From Lotus japonicus (lineage: Eukaryota; Streptophyta; Magnoliopsida; Fabales; Fabaceae): a DNA stretch of 64,000 nt. Made by a program: the position numbers and the translations under genes. This document shows positions 24,801-33,824 of this stretch, piece after piece. Every line of letters begins with the position of its first letter. Position 1 is the stretch's first letter. A model generated the notes under the pieces. The model saw only the letters and a program-made list of their open reading frames with translations, was not told the DNA's origin and made no database searches. The stretch spans positions 2,730,501-2,794,500 of the forward strand of contig NC_080046.1 of assembly GCF_012489685.1 (NCBI RefSeq). Reading direction: 5' to 3'.

Positions 24801-24829
24801 TCTTCTTCATATAGGTACGGTTCAGTCAT
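21824..24829 (-). CDS. MULE transposase fused to OTU-like protease domain (892 aa)
   Basis: Four exons join in frame: 24674-24829, 23368-24545, 22125-23277 and 21824-22015. The start is the ATG of MTEPYLYEED just after the upstream repeat array. Domains in order: a FAR1/WRKY-GCM1-like zinc finger (C..H...C...HNH, residues about 93-147); the MULE DDE core with IMDCTYKT (Asp about 269), IVTDRDLALL (Asp about 333), CRFHINKNV and NRAESAHSTLK (Glu about 447); a SWIM zinc finger CGCAFQVTHGLPCACALH at about 529-546; a basic Lys/Ser linker; and an OTU-like domain with DGNCGYRS (Asp about 706, Cys about 709) and a candidate catalytic His about 826 in NHFV. All catalytic positions are present. The transposase part cuts and pastes the element; the OTU part suggests deubiquitinase-like activity, which is unproved here. 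Confidence 0.9.
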
Positions 24830-24883
24830 TCAGCCTGCATGTAACAAACTGCAACTGGTTAACTACTTCGGACATTGGGATTC

Positions 24884-24964
24884 CGAACTCGTTCCGATAC
24901 AGACAATCCGAACTCGTTCGGATACAGACAATCCGAACTCGTTCGGATACAGACAATCCGTATC
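24884..24964. repeat. 25-bp tandem array just upstream of the transposase ATG
   Basis: About three copies of a 25-bp unit containing ATCCGAACTCGTTCGGATAC are arranged head to tail about 55-135 bp 5' of the transposase start. Each unit contains an inverted TCCGAA/TTCGGA pair, the same word found in the element ends. Confidence 0.8.
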
Positions 24965-25339
24965 AAGCTCGACAGCATCAGAATACAAGCAAACAATGGT
25001 GGTGCAAAACGAACTTCCAACAAACAACAATGAAATGTAACTACAATGATAAGTAAAGCAGGATATGAAGGGGGAGAGAAATGAAACTTACCAGAAGGAA
25101 CTTGGTAGCAAGGTGGAACTTGGAAGGAGATGGTGGTTGAGGGTGGAGCAAGTGGAACTTGGAAGGAGATGGTGGTGAGGGGGAGGAAAACAAACGTGGA
25201 GGAAGAAGAGGAAGAGTGGTGGTGGTGGAGTTTTTTGAATCTGATTGTAATGGGGGGGTGGTGATGGGGTTGGTGGTGGATGAGTAATGGTGATGGAGTT
25301 GGTGGTGGAGGAGTAATGGTGCTCAAAAGGTGGCAGTGT

Positions 25340-25553
25340 GCGACAGGTTTTCGGATTCAACGAATCCGAAGTACTTCGGATTGTACGTTTCCGAATTATG
25401 TCTGTCATTTAAGTGTCAGATTCAACAAGGTATTATTCGAAACTTTGAATTCCGAAGTGTTACGGATACCCGGTGTCCGAAAGGGTAGTTCTGGCATTTT
25501 TTAAAAAATCTGGGGTGCCATTTCTAAGCCCTGGGGTGCCAAATCCAGAGCTC
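25340..25553. repeat. Right terminal region of the MULE with TTCGGA palindrome
   Basis: It includes the 20-bp palindrome AATCCGAAGTACTTCGGATT at 25363-25382, further TTCCGAA and TCCGAAAG words, and the terminal inverted repeat ending at 25553. It is also the distal upstream region of the transposase gene. Confidence 0.7.
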
Positions 25554-25587
25554 GTTGGTAACCAAACTTGTTACTATTCTAGAAATG

Positions 25588-25632
25588 AGATTATCTGATC
25601 TCCTTTCCAAAAAAAAAAATTCAGATTATCTA
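25588..25632. repeat. Possible micro-insertion with A run and 9-bp direct repeat
   Basis: AGATTATCT occurs on both sides of about 26 nt ending in an A run plus TTC. This may be the same class of insertion in the opposite orientation, but the duplication is short. Confidence 0.35.
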
Positions 25633-26224
25633 AATCTCTTTAATTTCTCTCCGGTTGTGTGCAGCCATAAATAGCTCTATTGGCTCGGTTGAGCTGCATT
25701 GACATGGTGGGATTGTCCTTTTACTCTAACGTTAAAGTTTGTAAGAGAGTAAAAATAATAATTTTAGAGTATAAGAAGAATTGTAAGTTTTCCATAATGA
25801 GTAAGAGTAATGAACAACTATACATATATTTATAGGTTCGGTATCTTTAGTAATTGTCATTGTAGGTCGTTAGGGAGCCTTATAATGACTTCTGACATCG
25901 TGGTTGCCTTTGGACAGTCTTGCTTGATTATTAGTACGTAGGTTATCGTGCAACCGATAGGTCTTAGCTAGAATGAGACATTTCTTAACTAAGTCACATT
26001 GCTCGCCTATATAATACTCACTTAATTGTGAGACATTTGAGCCGACAAAGATGTTATTGGGCCATTTAGCCTGTTGGGTCGGCCTGAACATAGCCACGGT
26101 TGGCATGTAGAGTGTAGACTATGATATGTCAAGTTTCACTAATGTTGTTGAGCAATATCTACTTGGAACCTTCATTTGCTGAGATAGGTTCTTGTTGTTT
26201 TTACTTGATTGCCTAAGGACCAAG
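25633..26224. other. Unassigned spacer
   Basis: No gene is recognised. The text around 25830-26110 reads like decayed retroelement sequence but has no motif that allows naming. Confidence 0.35.
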
Positions 26225-26450
26225 CACTACAAGAAAATATGTAATTACTCATAGCTTTTTACCAACGACTTGAAAACCTCACAAAATCATGATGTTACCG
26301 ACGGCATGGTCGTCTGTAATTAGGCGGGAAATGGTTTTTTTGGTTGTATTAGTTTCCACCAATTTACTAATGGCCAAAGGCGTTCGTAATTTCAAAAAAA
26401 TTAGATTAGATTGTCATCGACCAATAACTTTGTGGACCAACTAATGCTTG
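26225..26450 (+). mobile_element. CACTA (En/Spm) element end, truncated
   Basis: The block starts CACTACAAGAAAATATG, the classic CACTA terminus, followed by sub-terminal words such as TTACCGACGGC and TCGTCTGTAATT. No matching end with the complement TTTCTTGTAGTG was found nearby, so only one end is present and the right limit is approximate. Confidence 0.7.
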
Positions 26451-26562
26451 AGCTTGAGATTGCCCTCACATTTTGAAACTTTTGTTCTCGGACATCTCCA
26501 AATATCTCATTCCCAACTTCATCCAGACCCTTGGGCTCTTGTGAGAACTTGCGAAAGGATAA

Positions 26563-26748
26563 TTGTTTGTCCACACCTTATCTTTGAGGTGAAAAGAGAT
26601 GAAGTGGGAGGGAGATAGGAAGAAAAGAAAAAGTAAGAGAGAAAAAGTACAAAATATGATAAATGATAAAAGGAGAGAGATAGAAATAAAAATATGTGAA
26701 AATGAAGTGTATAACATATAAGGTGTGTATATATCATTGTTGATGCTT
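26563..26748 (+). repeat. GA-rich MITE-like repeat, copy A
   Basis: The block runs from a CACACCTTATCTTTGAGGTG start through purine-rich AGAGAG/AAATGATAAA text to an AGGTGTGTATATATCA end. Similar blocks occur at 28563-28745 (inverted) and split across 38625-38761 and 48412-48505. Confidence 0.55.
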
Positions 26749-26869
26749 ACGAAATCATGTTCGACTATTTTTCTATATTGGTGCCTTCATCATTATTCTT
26801 CTTTAAGACTTTAACCCCCTCTCACCAACCAGCATGTAAAAGTTTACCTATTTACAATGTAGTTATCGG

Positions 26870-27400
26870 CGAGGTATTGTTACTCTTTGTAGCCATGCTG
26901 GGAGGAAGATCATAGAGGGCTACCCTCAATTTTGTAAAGATTGGCTTAAGGGGGACTTCATTTTTGCCTCGGCCTCTTCCAACCAAACTCCTTTTTGGAT
27001 AAAGGACGACGACACTCAGAGGAGTCCACCCCTTGCTGGAATAAGAGTAACTTCTCGAAAAAGGTGAAAGAATACTTCATTCCTTGAGCTTCTTTGATAT
27101 CGAATGAACACAAAATTATCAATATCCTATTCCCCCTTGTCTTTAAGAAACATAAAACCATTACCTCCTCGAGAGTAAATCAAATGTATGTACCCGCTCT
27201 TAAAGAACATTTAGGTAAATTATAACTTTGTACTTGTTTTCTCTTTCATATTGGTCCATTTTCAGAAAACACTGACATGTCTTCATCCGACTTCATGGCC
27301 GAACTACTTGATATTGACTCCAAGCAAAACCCCTTGAAGATTTCCCAAGCCAGTAGCGCCAATGTCTCACCACAACTTACATTTTCCATTTATATTCTTG
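26870..27400 (+). pseudogene. Possible fragment of a retroelement antisense-type ORF
   Basis: Plus-strand translation gives broken pieces such as CKDWLKGDFIFASASS and, after a gap with stops, MSSSDFMAELLDID. Their layout loosely recalls the antisense-type ORF of Tat/Retand elements (see 40030-41912). Frames are interrupted and the assignment is tentative. Confidence 0.25.
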
Positions 27401-28161
27401 ACTATTATTCTTCCTTCTCATTTTCACTCCCAACAAAACATTAGTCTTTCTTAGAACCTATTTGGTTTATCATTTGCAAACTCAAACTTCCGCTTCCAGA
27501 CTTATTCAGGCTTGAGCTCTTGTTTAGATACTTCACCTATTAAATTAAAAGCAAGTTTCCAGGACTGAAACTTAAGTTTAACTTAAGGAAATAATTAACA
27601 AGATATAAACTCAACTACTATATAAAGTAGCATCTTAAAATCACTACAAGGGTACAATCTAATGAGAAAAAGAAAAAAACTCAATTACCAAACACCTCTA
27701 GTTAAATACATTTTAAGTTAGTTCAAACGTTTTACCAAACACACTCAAGTTAATTCAAATGATAATTTATAAACCCAATTTTTGCATGAGATTTTCAATG
27801 TACAATTCTTAGGAATCAACAGTTGAAGCCTCCTTCGGGGACCAGCCTTGACTTTTTCCATATTAAGCCACTCGATTCACATAAGAGAAATCACAACTAA
27901 ACTCTACAATTGAAAGAGATCACATTTTCTGTACACATGAACACGACTTTGGCATTGTACATTGACAAGAGTTTTTCTCTTCCCAAAATCAACATAGATA
28001 GATACCTGAAAAAAGGAAAAAAGAAAACAGAATCACGTGAGAGAAATAGTTAATTGACCTTAGATCATTTGAAGAAGGTACATGAACCCATAAGTACATA
28101 TCAATTATCAAAGCACTAGAATAACTTTTAAGGTTGGATCTAGTGAAGATTCCATTTCAAC
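27401..28161. other. Unassigned AT-rich spacer
   Basis: No gene is recognised. Phrases such as CCTATTTGGTTTATC and ACCAAACACACTC hint at old MITE ends but no pair could be fixed. Confidence 0.35.
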
Positions 28162-28170
28162 CCACTTAGC

Positions 28171-28442
28171 CGATCATTAGATTTGACACCCCAATCATTA
28201 GAAATGTCACCCCACTTACGGAAACTCAGTTTCCGAAATATTTCGGAAATAAGGTTTCCGAAGCACTTTTTTACTCAAAAGTGTGGTTTTTTACTCAAAA
28301 GTGTGGTGCTAGATGTATTTTGAACTAAAAATCACGAATTAATTTCGGAATCTAAGATTCCGAAATAATTCGGAACTTAAAAATCCGAAAATTAGGGGTG
28401 TGAAATCTAATGGTTGGGGTGGCAAATCCAGCTCTCATCGCT
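28171..28442. mobile_element. Short non-autonomous relative of the large MULE
   Basis: CCACTTAGC at 28162-28170 is repeated at 28443-28451, a 9-bp duplication. The ends follow the same pattern as the 10.3-kb element: AGATTTGACACCCCA then TTAGAAATGTCACCCCACTT on the left, and GGGGTGGCAAATCCAGCTCT on the right. Sub-terminal TTTCGGAA/TTCCGAAA words are abundant, including TTTCCGAAATATTTCGGAAA. No coding potential. It could be mobilised by the transposase encoded at 21824-24829. Confidence 0.8.
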
Positions 28443-28562
28443 CCACTTAGCCCGGTACACAGTTTATAAAATTGAAAACTACCGGTCAAATAAAATATCA
28501 CAAGTTGCAAGTTGGTGATCAGTATCCAAGGGTTTGTCTTTATCCTGTACCTATAGGACCCT

Positions 28563-28745
28563 TCAAGATATATACACACATCTCCACTTCTTTTCCACCT
28601 CCACTCTATTTATTTCTTTCTTTTTTATCAATCAAATCACATATCACATCTTTACTTTCTCTTTCATTTCTTCATATCTCTCTCTTCTTCCACCTCTCAA
28701 CACCTCAAAAGTGAGGTGTGAAGATATAATTATCCTTCAAATAGC
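28563..28745 (-). repeat. GA-rich MITE-like repeat, copy C (inverted)
   Basis: It starts GATATATACACACATCTCC and ends with CACCTCAAAAGTGAGGTGTG, the reverse of copy A's layout, with the same pyrimidine-rich interior when read on plus. Confidence 0.5.
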
Positions 28746-28943
28746 ACGGCTTCAAGGGAACCAAATCAAGTTTACCATTGGATAAACCACTGACAATTTT
28801 GTTAGATGACCATATGAGCTATGAAGAGGTTGTCTTTGGTCAGAACTCAGAAGTCAGATTGCAAAATAAAGATCTAAGGGTCCCTATCAGGGAAAATTGA
28901 TGTACATTATTTCTTAATGCACCTAGAGTATACATGCACATAT

Positions 28944-29256
28944 TGTTGAGAGGTCTAACTGACGTACATTGATTAGAAATAAATCTAAATGAGCAATTCT
29001 CACGCCTAAGCCGGCTTTTAAGGTAGAGTTAATCGAAATTCTAATATGGTATTAAAGTCTATCATATATCTTCTAATTGGGCCGCTCATATGCCATAAAT
29101 GGATCAGCCGCATATGTCCAACTATGCAATTGTTCAGTCCTGGGCGTGAGTGAGAGTGTTGAGAGGTCTCACATTATATGACTAATTAAGTTAATATATA
29201 GGGTACTCACTCCTAAGCTAGCTGAGATAGAGTTAGGACTAACCAAAATTCTATTA
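28944..29256 (+). mobile_element. Complete TRIM retrotransposon (313 bp)
   Basis: Two diverged direct repeats of about 100 bp begin TGTTGAGAGGTCT at 28944 and 29157. Just after the first is TGGTATTAAAGTC, a mutated Met-tRNA primer site. Before the second is a purine-rich GTGAGTGAGAG. The flanks carry CATAT at 28939-28943 and 29257-29261, a perfect 5-bp duplication. The internal part is about 110 bp and codes for nothing. Confidence 0.75.
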
Positions 29257-29813
29257 CATATTATTCCACATCAACATATAATATTGTATTTAGTGCTTAA
29301 TTTTTTTATGAAAAATAGAATTAATATTTCTTATGTAAATAAAAATAAGAGGTTATGATCAATTCAATGAATCACAATTAAAGTTTTAATCTACTAATCA
29401 GAAGATTTGTGAAAGTACCATAACTTATAATCTTTCCTTTTCTTCTTTATAATATGAGAAAATGAATGACATCATTGTCTGTTTATGTAGGATTATCTTA
29501 TTATTATGTCAAGATATAAGAGACAAACAGACAACTTATCCAATGTTCCTGCGATTTGAGAGAAACCTTACATAAGGAAAAGAACGACAAGGTCACACAA
29601 CATGTGATGGGTAACAAGCAAAAGGTTACCCTAGGTAACAAATAAGAGGTGAAAACCTGAGAGAAATTCGGCTACATTTTATATGACATTTCCCTAATCA
29701 GATATTTGCTCATGTTAAAGTGCCTTATTATTTTAAGGTTATCAAAGCATGTACCCGTTAGATCACTTTATGTACCCTTGAAAATTAAATGAAGGTTGCT
29801 TTGATCCATTACT

Positions 29814-30951
29814 GGTTCCCACTAGGGTGGGTAACTTTGTTTTTTGGTCCACCGGTGGACCAAAGGGCAAATTTGGTTTTTCTCTTTCTTTTTATTTTAC
29901 TTTTCCCCCAAATCATTTTCTCCCTCCTACCCTCTCACTCATTCCTACAACCATCTTCTACATTCTTCCCAAACCCAGAAAAAGACAACCCCCAGTCCCC
30001 CACCACCGAGCAACTACAACCCACATCCACAACAACCCCCACCACCCCAACAATTCAACAAATCTAATACATAACCCCAGCAAAATCATGTAAATAACCC
30101 ACATCCAGCAAGAACTCCTTCTCTCTCGACCCACATCATCACTTCATTTGTCGGAGGTGGTGGTGGCGAGGTCACAATGGCGGCGCGAACGACGGCAGTG
30201 GTCTCTTATCCTCAACCCGCACCCTTGCACCCTCCGACGACCTCTTCCCTTTACTTTACCTTCTTCCCTTTACTTTTTCCCTTTCCTCTTCCTCCCAACC
30301 ATCCACCAACTGCAATTGAACCATTTAGAATCAAAATCATTGCACAAAACCCATTAACATAGCAAAACTGATAAAAATCACAACGTTAATTTCCCACAAC
30401 AGAAACTTCAAGAACTGAAGCAAGAAAAGTGACCCAAGAGAAAAAAAAAATCAAAAAGAAAGAAAAGGGGGTTAGGAAAATAGTTTCCTGAACCGCGATT
30501 TCCCTGCGTTCCGACTTGGAGCAGGTACTGGCGCACGTTAGCGACGGTGGCCACCGCGGTGATGCGGCGGAGGTCGCGATCTGCTCTTCCTCTTGTCCAA
30601 CTAGTCTACCTTAGTCACGGATCTTGCTGCCATCGTTTCATCATCACAGGGCCGATCTAGTTCACCTTCTTCTTGCGAGAGTGCGGCAGTCGAAGGAGGA
30701 AAAGGCATCGGTGATGTGGGGGATTGAAGGAGGTCTGGTTATGGAGGTTGGTGGGTTGAATGGGTTTGCTGGGGCCTGGGAAGGGAGAGGGAGTGAGAGA
30801 AGGGTTTGATATTTTACATTTTTACCCTTTTAGTTTTCAATAAATCCTAACCGTTGATCTAAAGAATATTCTAAGATTCCTTAATCCAATGGTGTTTAAG
30901 GGGTGGTCCACCGGTGGACCAAAAACAAAATTGCCCACCCTAGTGGGAACC
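29814..30951. mobile_element. TIR element with GC-rich cargo (possible Pack-type)
   Basis: The ends are inverted for about 50 bp: GGTTCCCACTAGGGTGGGTA on the left, CCCACCCTAGTGGGAACC on the right, each with the internal palindrome GGTCCACCGGTGGACC. CCATTACT flanks both sides (8 bp exact, 9 bp with one mismatch), so hAT or MULE origin is open. The interior is CT-rich and includes a GC-rich block at about 30490-30620 that translates on minus as RDLRRITAVATVANVRQYLL, which looks like captured host coding sequence of unknown source. Confidence 0.7.
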
Positions 30952-30959
30952 CCATTACT

Positions 30960-31546
30960 TGCAAGTTGCAACAAACACAAGAAGCAAAAATAGAGAATGA
31001 GAAATTGGTCACATCACAGCAACCAACTTGTCACATATAATTGGTGGGTGGATCAGTCTCATAGATGTTGCACAGGTGTCTACCAATACTAAAAGCTTGC
31101 CTTGAAAACTAATTCAGGAATATTATTCACAAAAGAAAAACAGCTTGCAATTTTTCACATGCTCCTTCAGTTCAAGAATGGGTAACACCCTAAAACACTC
31201 CAAAATACTCAGCCTAAAGCTAAAATGGTTTCAACTCTAACATAGTAAAGTGCAACCAAACAAATCATGATCAGGTAGAGTAGGTTACACTACACATTGA
31301 GAATGAAATAACAAGAGGGAATATCTGACAGCCTGTATTTGTAATATCTACCACACAAAGTGTATAAATTATAAGAGAAAAACCATACCCTTTTTTGTCA
31401 TTATGTAAGGAACGGGATTGAATGAGAATTTTTCATACTGCTCTCCCACTCACTTTACACTTTCTTTAATCACTTTCATTCTTTCCATCAAATATCCGAT
31501 CATGTATCTCTCTCCCTATCTCATTGTACTCACATTCACAATTTCA
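30960..31546. other. Unassigned spacer
   Basis: No gene or named repeat is recognised. Confidence 0.4.
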
Positions 31547-31698
31547 TGCATGTTTGGATACTATGTGTAACACTACAGTCAGCTAGCTAAAATAATGGTG
31601 GACAGAAGTAATTTTCCTTAGCATTTACAGATGTGAATTGTGAATAATACCGTGATTTTGGCTTTATTATGATTTTTAACCATCTATCCAAACATGCA
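31547..31698. mobile_element. Small MITE with TGCATGTTTGGATA inverted ends
   Basis: TGCATGTTTGGATA at the left end is matched by TATCCAAACATGCA at the right end, 152 bp apart. No coding sequence. A Tourist-like origin is possible; the target duplication is not clear. Confidence 0.6.
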
Positions 31699-32578
31699 CT
31701 TCTTCTAGGTTAGAGAATTGATTATGAGGTTGAGAAGCTGATATTATTAGTAAAAAATCAGAATAACTAACCCTTAAACTATCAAGCCTTTTTTTCTCTT
31801 GTGACAAATGGATTCTGCGGTTTCTACTTTCAATCGAGTAAACAGCCATTCTGGTCCTTGAATGTGTTCACTTATGACGGAGTGGTCCTCAGACTTTGGA
31901 AATGAGCTTTTTTCATCCCTGAATGTGTTGCCGTCGGTCAAGTTAGTCCTTGGTTCAGTTTTCCGTTAGTCCCTGAGACGGAAAATGTCAAATGTCACCA
32001 TTTTTGCCACATGGCTTGACACGTCATCAATTACACACATCTTATTATTATTTCAATTTAGTCCCCTCAAAAAATTAAAAAAAAAAACTCTGAATTTATT
32101 AATTCAAATTTTCACTTAAAAAAATTCATCTTGACACTAGTTTGTTCTTTGTTTCATTCCAGTAACCAATGAATGAATCCAAGATCAACCAATTTAAGCT
32201 GATTTGTAATTTTTTTCCCCTTATTCTGTTACATTTCAATATCACATCTAATTTCTAATTATTTTTAATCCTTAATTTCTGAACTGAAAAACAAAAACTC
32301 TCCCTTATTCATCGCTCATCTTCGTCCCCTCTCATCCTATCAACCTCTGTCTTCCTGCATAGATGAAAGTTGCAGAATCTCACACACCAAACGCTCTCTT
32401 CTTCCAAACATCTCTCACAACTACCACAAATCTCTCCAAATCCATCCCACCGCCCTCACAACCTTCAATCTCTCAAGAGATTAATTGCATCTCCATGTCA
32501 CCCAACTTAATCAAATCTCCAAATCAAATCCCCAGAGAGCCAGAACGAGATTGAGAGAGCTTGGATCGATGTAGACGA

Positions 32579-32765
32579 GATGAAACGAGCGAACAATTTT
32601 TTTGCTGACGAGGCCTCCGCTGCTGCTCGCCAGATCGAGGATGAGGCCTTTGCTGCCGCTGGTGGCTCCACCGCTGCTGATACCGACTGCATCGAGATCC
32701 TCTAGGTGTACTCCAAAGAGAGCAGCAAGCGGATGCTCGATCGTGTCAAGGCCAGAGCCACCACA
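32579..32765 (+). pseudogene. Captured fragment of a WPP-domain protein (MAF1-like)
   Basis: Plus-strand translation gives ADEASAAARQIEDEAFAAAG followed by DCIEIL, a stop, then [18 protein letters not shown]. This is the C-terminal half of the WPP domain of MFP1-attachment-factor proteins, which sit at the plant nuclear envelope. A TAG interrupts it where the host gene would read Gln, and the N-terminal half is missing. It is a transposon-carried fragment, not a gene. Confidence 0.65.
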
Positions 32766-32862
32766 GGTTCAAAACCCTCACTCTCTCCCTCTTCTTCTCT
32801 ATCACCACTTCCCCTTTTCTTCCCTAAACAAAACCCTAATTCCTCTCCCTTTCTCTCCTCCA

Positions 32863-33035
32863 ATGGCGAAATCCATCATCCCAAACGCGACGGTGTCCTC
32901 CGCCGCCGCCTCACCGGACATTCCCACTTTGGTCAGGACGTCGTCCTCTCATCTGATGGCCAGTTTCTGCTTCCTGGGACCGAACCGTCAAGGTTTGGAA
33001 CTTGACCAATTGCAAGCTGAGAAACACCCTCGCTG
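32863..33035 (+). pseudogene. Captured, internally deleted RACK1 fragment
   Basis: Two pieces of the RACK1 WD-repeat protein are joined. The first reads [11 protein letters not shown] and [11 protein letters not shown]. The second, in another frame, reads [20 protein letters not shown]. In intact RACK1 these belong to different blades, and they meet at the shared Trp-Asp codons. A few bases of an earlier blade (KSII) precede them. RACK1 is a ribosome-bound scaffold; this copy cannot encode it. Confidence 0.7.
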
Positions 33036-33824
33036 GGGAAAGTAACAGATTGATTCAGAGATTGGGGAAAATTGGGGGAAATTTTGTAATGTAAATGAGA
33101 ATTAGGGTATGTTGGTTACAATTTTTGGATACAATTTTTTTTGTTTTTTTTTTGTTTTTAATTTTGCTGATCTCGTTTGTAGTTTATTTCCATGGAGGAT
33201 GAAGATTTGAGGATTTTGTGTTTTGTTTTTTGGAAATGATAGAAAGAAGAATGTGAGATTGATGATGAAGATGAAAATGAGGTTGAAGATGATGATTGAG
33301 TGATTTTTTGTCATTTGAATTAATAAATTCAGAGTTTTTATTTTTTAATTTTCTGAGGGACTAAATTGACATAATAAGATGTGAGTCATTGATGATGTGT
33401 CAAGCTAATGTGGCAAAAACGTGACATTTGACCTTTTCCGTCTCAAGGACTAACGGAAAACTGAACCAAGGACTAACTTGACCGACGGCAACACATTCAG
33501 GGATGAAAAAAGCCCATTTCCAAAGTCTGAGGACCACTCCGTCATAAGTGAACACATTCAAGGACCAGAATGACTGTTTACTCAAATTAGGTCATAACCA
33601 TTAGCCAATTGTGGAATGTTTTTTTTTCTTTATGCAAAATGTCAAAGCTAATTTATGCATATCCATAACCAAAAGCACCAAAATTAGACAGTGACACTAA
33701 AAATAAGAAAAAAAAACTTAACAATTAAAAAAATAGAGAATAAAATATATGATTTAAAAAAGATAAAGGAAAAGTTGCCACAAACTAGAGTGTGTAAATT
33801 ACACTTCACTTACCTTAGCTCAAC

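Larger units (their letters stand above)
15227..25553. mobile_element. 10.3-kb Mutator-like element carrying PMD, HROB and OTU-transposase genes
   Basis: GTTGGTAAC at 15218-15226 is repeated exactly at 25554-25562, a 9-bp target duplication as made by Mutator-like elements. The termini are inverted: the left begins GAGCCCTGGATTTGGCACCC and the right ends GGTGCCAAATCCAGAGCTC, with a second conserved block (CTTAGAAATG.CACCCCA) inside each. Within lie three spliced genes: a plant-mobile-domain gene on plus, an HROB-like gene on minus, and a MULE transposase with an OTU domain on minus. A long left region up to 17793 looks like a 5' leader intron of the first gene. TTCGGA/TCCGAA motifs crowd both ends and an internal site. 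All three reading frames are open after splicing, so the element may be autonomous. Confidence 0.9.
31836..33583. mobile_element. Pack-type element with about 275-bp inverted repeats
   Basis: The left end begins GAGTAAACAGCCATTCTGGT and the right end reads ACCAGAATGACTGTTTACTC. Similarity continues inward for about 275 bp on both sides, with words such as TGGTCCTCAGACTTTGGAAA, CCGTCGGTCAAGTTAGTCCT and TCTGAATTTATTAATTCAAA. No transposase is present. The 1.2-kb interior carries recognisable but broken pieces of two host genes, listed separately. Flanking duplication could not be recognised. Long-TIR elements with captured exons fit the Pack-MULE or Pack-TIR type. Confidence 0.8.

Noticed and set aside
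24884..24964. Regular repeat array resembling a CRISPR
   Set aside because: Units are contiguous with no spacers, in a eukaryotic transposon; it is a tandem repeat of transposon words.
24859..25408. Minus-strand frames rich in Ser, Thr, Pro and His upstream of the transposase
   Set aside because: Composition follows the GGTGGT/CACCAC low-complexity tract and the 25-bp repeats; no motif. Taken as leader or promoter.
30148..30362. Short Pro/Leu-rich plus frames in the 29814-30951 element
   Set aside because: CT-rich low complexity; no protein family wording.
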